Source of the DNA: Strigops habroptila
Taxonomy: Eukaryota; Chordata; Aves; Psittaciformes; Psittacidae
DNA length: 64,000 nt
Assembly: GCF_004027225.2 (NCBI RefSeq)
Contig: NC_044277.2
Coordinates: forward strand, 97,709,552-97,773,551
Reading direction: 5' to 3'
The notes under the pieces are model-generated. The model made no database searches. It was not told the origin of the DNA and worked only from the letters and a program-made list of their open reading frames with translations. Below, piece after piece: positions 62,930 through 64,000 of the stretch. Made by a program: the position numbers and the translations under genes. Position 1 is the first letter of the stretch, and every line of letters starts with the position of its first letter.

Positions 62930-64000
62930 CTACAGAGAGAGGGACGGGTGTTTGGAGAAACCCCAGAAAGATGGATCCCAGGTGGAATTCAGAGCAGCAA
63001 GGGAAAGGAGGATTCATCGCCACCAGTGTTTGTGCCCAAGGTCTCAGATCACCCAGTCAGAGCAGGAAAACGGTTGGTGGGGAACTTGTGAGTTGGTGCA
63101 TTTTGTGTCAGAACCAGGGACTAGAGACACCACCACAATAAACCTACCCCATACAGAGGGTTAGCACCATGCAATGGTTTGGACTGGAAGAGACCTTAAA
63201 GCTCATCCAGTTCCAGCCCCCTGCCACGGGCAGGGACACCTTCCACTAGAGCAGGTTGCTCCAAGCCCCGTCCAACCTGGCCTTGAACACTGCCAGGGAT
63301 GGGGCAGCCACAGCTTCTCTGGGCAACCTGTGCCAGGGCCTCACCACCCTCACAGGGAAGAACAACTGCCTCAGATCCCATCCAAATCTCCCCTCTGTCA
63401 GCTAGAAGCCATTCCCCCTTGTCCTGTCCCTACATGTCCTTGTCAAAAGGGTCCCCAGAGCTGGGTGCAGGACTGCAGGGGGGAGTCTCACCAGAGCGGA
63501 GCAGAGGGGGAGAATCCCCTCCCTCGACCTGCTGGTCACGCTGCTGGTGATGCAGCCCAGGACATGGTTGGTTTCTGGGCTCAAGTGCACACTGCAGCCG
63601 GGTCATGGGGAGCTTCTCACAGACCCAACACCCTCAAGTCCTTCTCCTCAGGGCTGCTCTCAATCCAGTCTCCTCCAGCCTGAAGTTGTGCTTGGGATTG
63701 CCCTGACCGCAGTGCAGGACCTTGCACTTGGCCTTGTTGAACTCCATGAGGTTTGCACTGTCCCACCTCTGCAGCCTGCCCAGGTCCCTCTGGATGGATC
63801 CCTTTCCTCTAGAGCATCTTACAGTCTCCGTTGAGGAGCTGGTGGCTGTGCTCACAGCCCGAGGTAGTGGCAGCACCCCATACTGCTGTTCGACTGTGCT
63901 GATGCTATGCAGGATCCAGGACACGCTCCCTGAGCTTCCAACCCCATGTGCAGCAACCCCATGTGCAGCAGGAGCAGGGCTGTGTTGGCAACAGCAAGTC
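62930..64000 (-). other. PTPN23: PTPN23 intron, continues beyond window
   Basis: Contains a CR1 copy (63168-63803). From 63,804 to the end I see no exon. A 15-bp direct duplication (ACCCCATGTGCAGCA) lies near 63,941-63,970. Confidence 0.75.
63168..63803 (-). mobile_element. CR1 LINE 3' fragment, same strand as PTPN23 (about 635 bp)
   Basis: CACCATGCAATGGTTTGG then GGAAGAGACC through the 3' UTR into ORF2, where the - strand reads '[20 protein letters not shown]'. A deletion joins TTGTCAAAAGGG to TCCCCAGAGCTGGG. Confidence 0.94.

Noticed and set aside
1..64000. Bacterial-type systems, CRISPR arrays, integrons, endogenous retrovirus, tRNA or snoRNA genes
   Set aside because: Looked for and not seen. 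No long terminal repeats with retroviral genes, no regularly spaced repeats, no cloverleaf or C/D-box structure I could support by eye.

Overview
This is a vertebrate genomic window, almost certainly from a bird. Two spliced genes with long introns are present, and the introns are littered with CR1 LINE 3' fragments carrying the terminal 8-bp motif ATTCTATG or its complement, the hallmark of avian genomes. There are no operons, phage, IS elements or CRISPR arrays.

Left and centre (7,373-about 53,530, + strand): SCAP, the polytopic ER escort that binds SREBP, senses sterols with INSIG and loads SREBP into COPII vesicles. I could trace all 22 coding exons with compatible phases; they encode 1,316 residues with no frameshift or internal stop. 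The non-coding first exon and promoter lie left of the window, so bases 1-7,372 are intron 1. Landmark residues keep the positions used for mammalian SCAP (Tyr234, N263 sequon, Tyr298, Leu315, Asp443, MELADL 447-452) up to luminal loop 7, which is about 19 residues longer. The C-terminal third is the WD-repeat domain.

Right (about 53,555-beyond 64,000, - strand): PTPN23 (HD-PTP), an ESCRT-associated Bro1-family protein. Eighteen exons are present, giving 1,588 residues from the middle of the Bro1 domain to the stop. About 209 N-terminal residues are off the right edge. Order: Bro1 part, coiled-coil V domain, one 2.17-kb exon with a PTAP motif, a very long proline-rich segment and the start of the phosphatase domain, then the rest of a degenerate phosphatase domain and a Ser/Pro-rich tail.

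The genes converge tail to tail, as in mammals, with predicted poly(A) signals only about 65 bp apart. Their products do not share a pathway; the link is positional.

About 30 CR1 pieces in both orientations fill the introns and account for most of the apparent open frames outside the exons. I found no undescribed biological system. The most interesting points concern RNA processing: an in-frame alternative acceptor at SCAP exon 9, a GC-AG intron 13, a uORF just before the SCAP start, a CR1 inserted flush against a splice donor, inverted CR1 pairs flanking exons, a NAGNAG acceptor in PTPN23, and closely packed convergent 3' ends.
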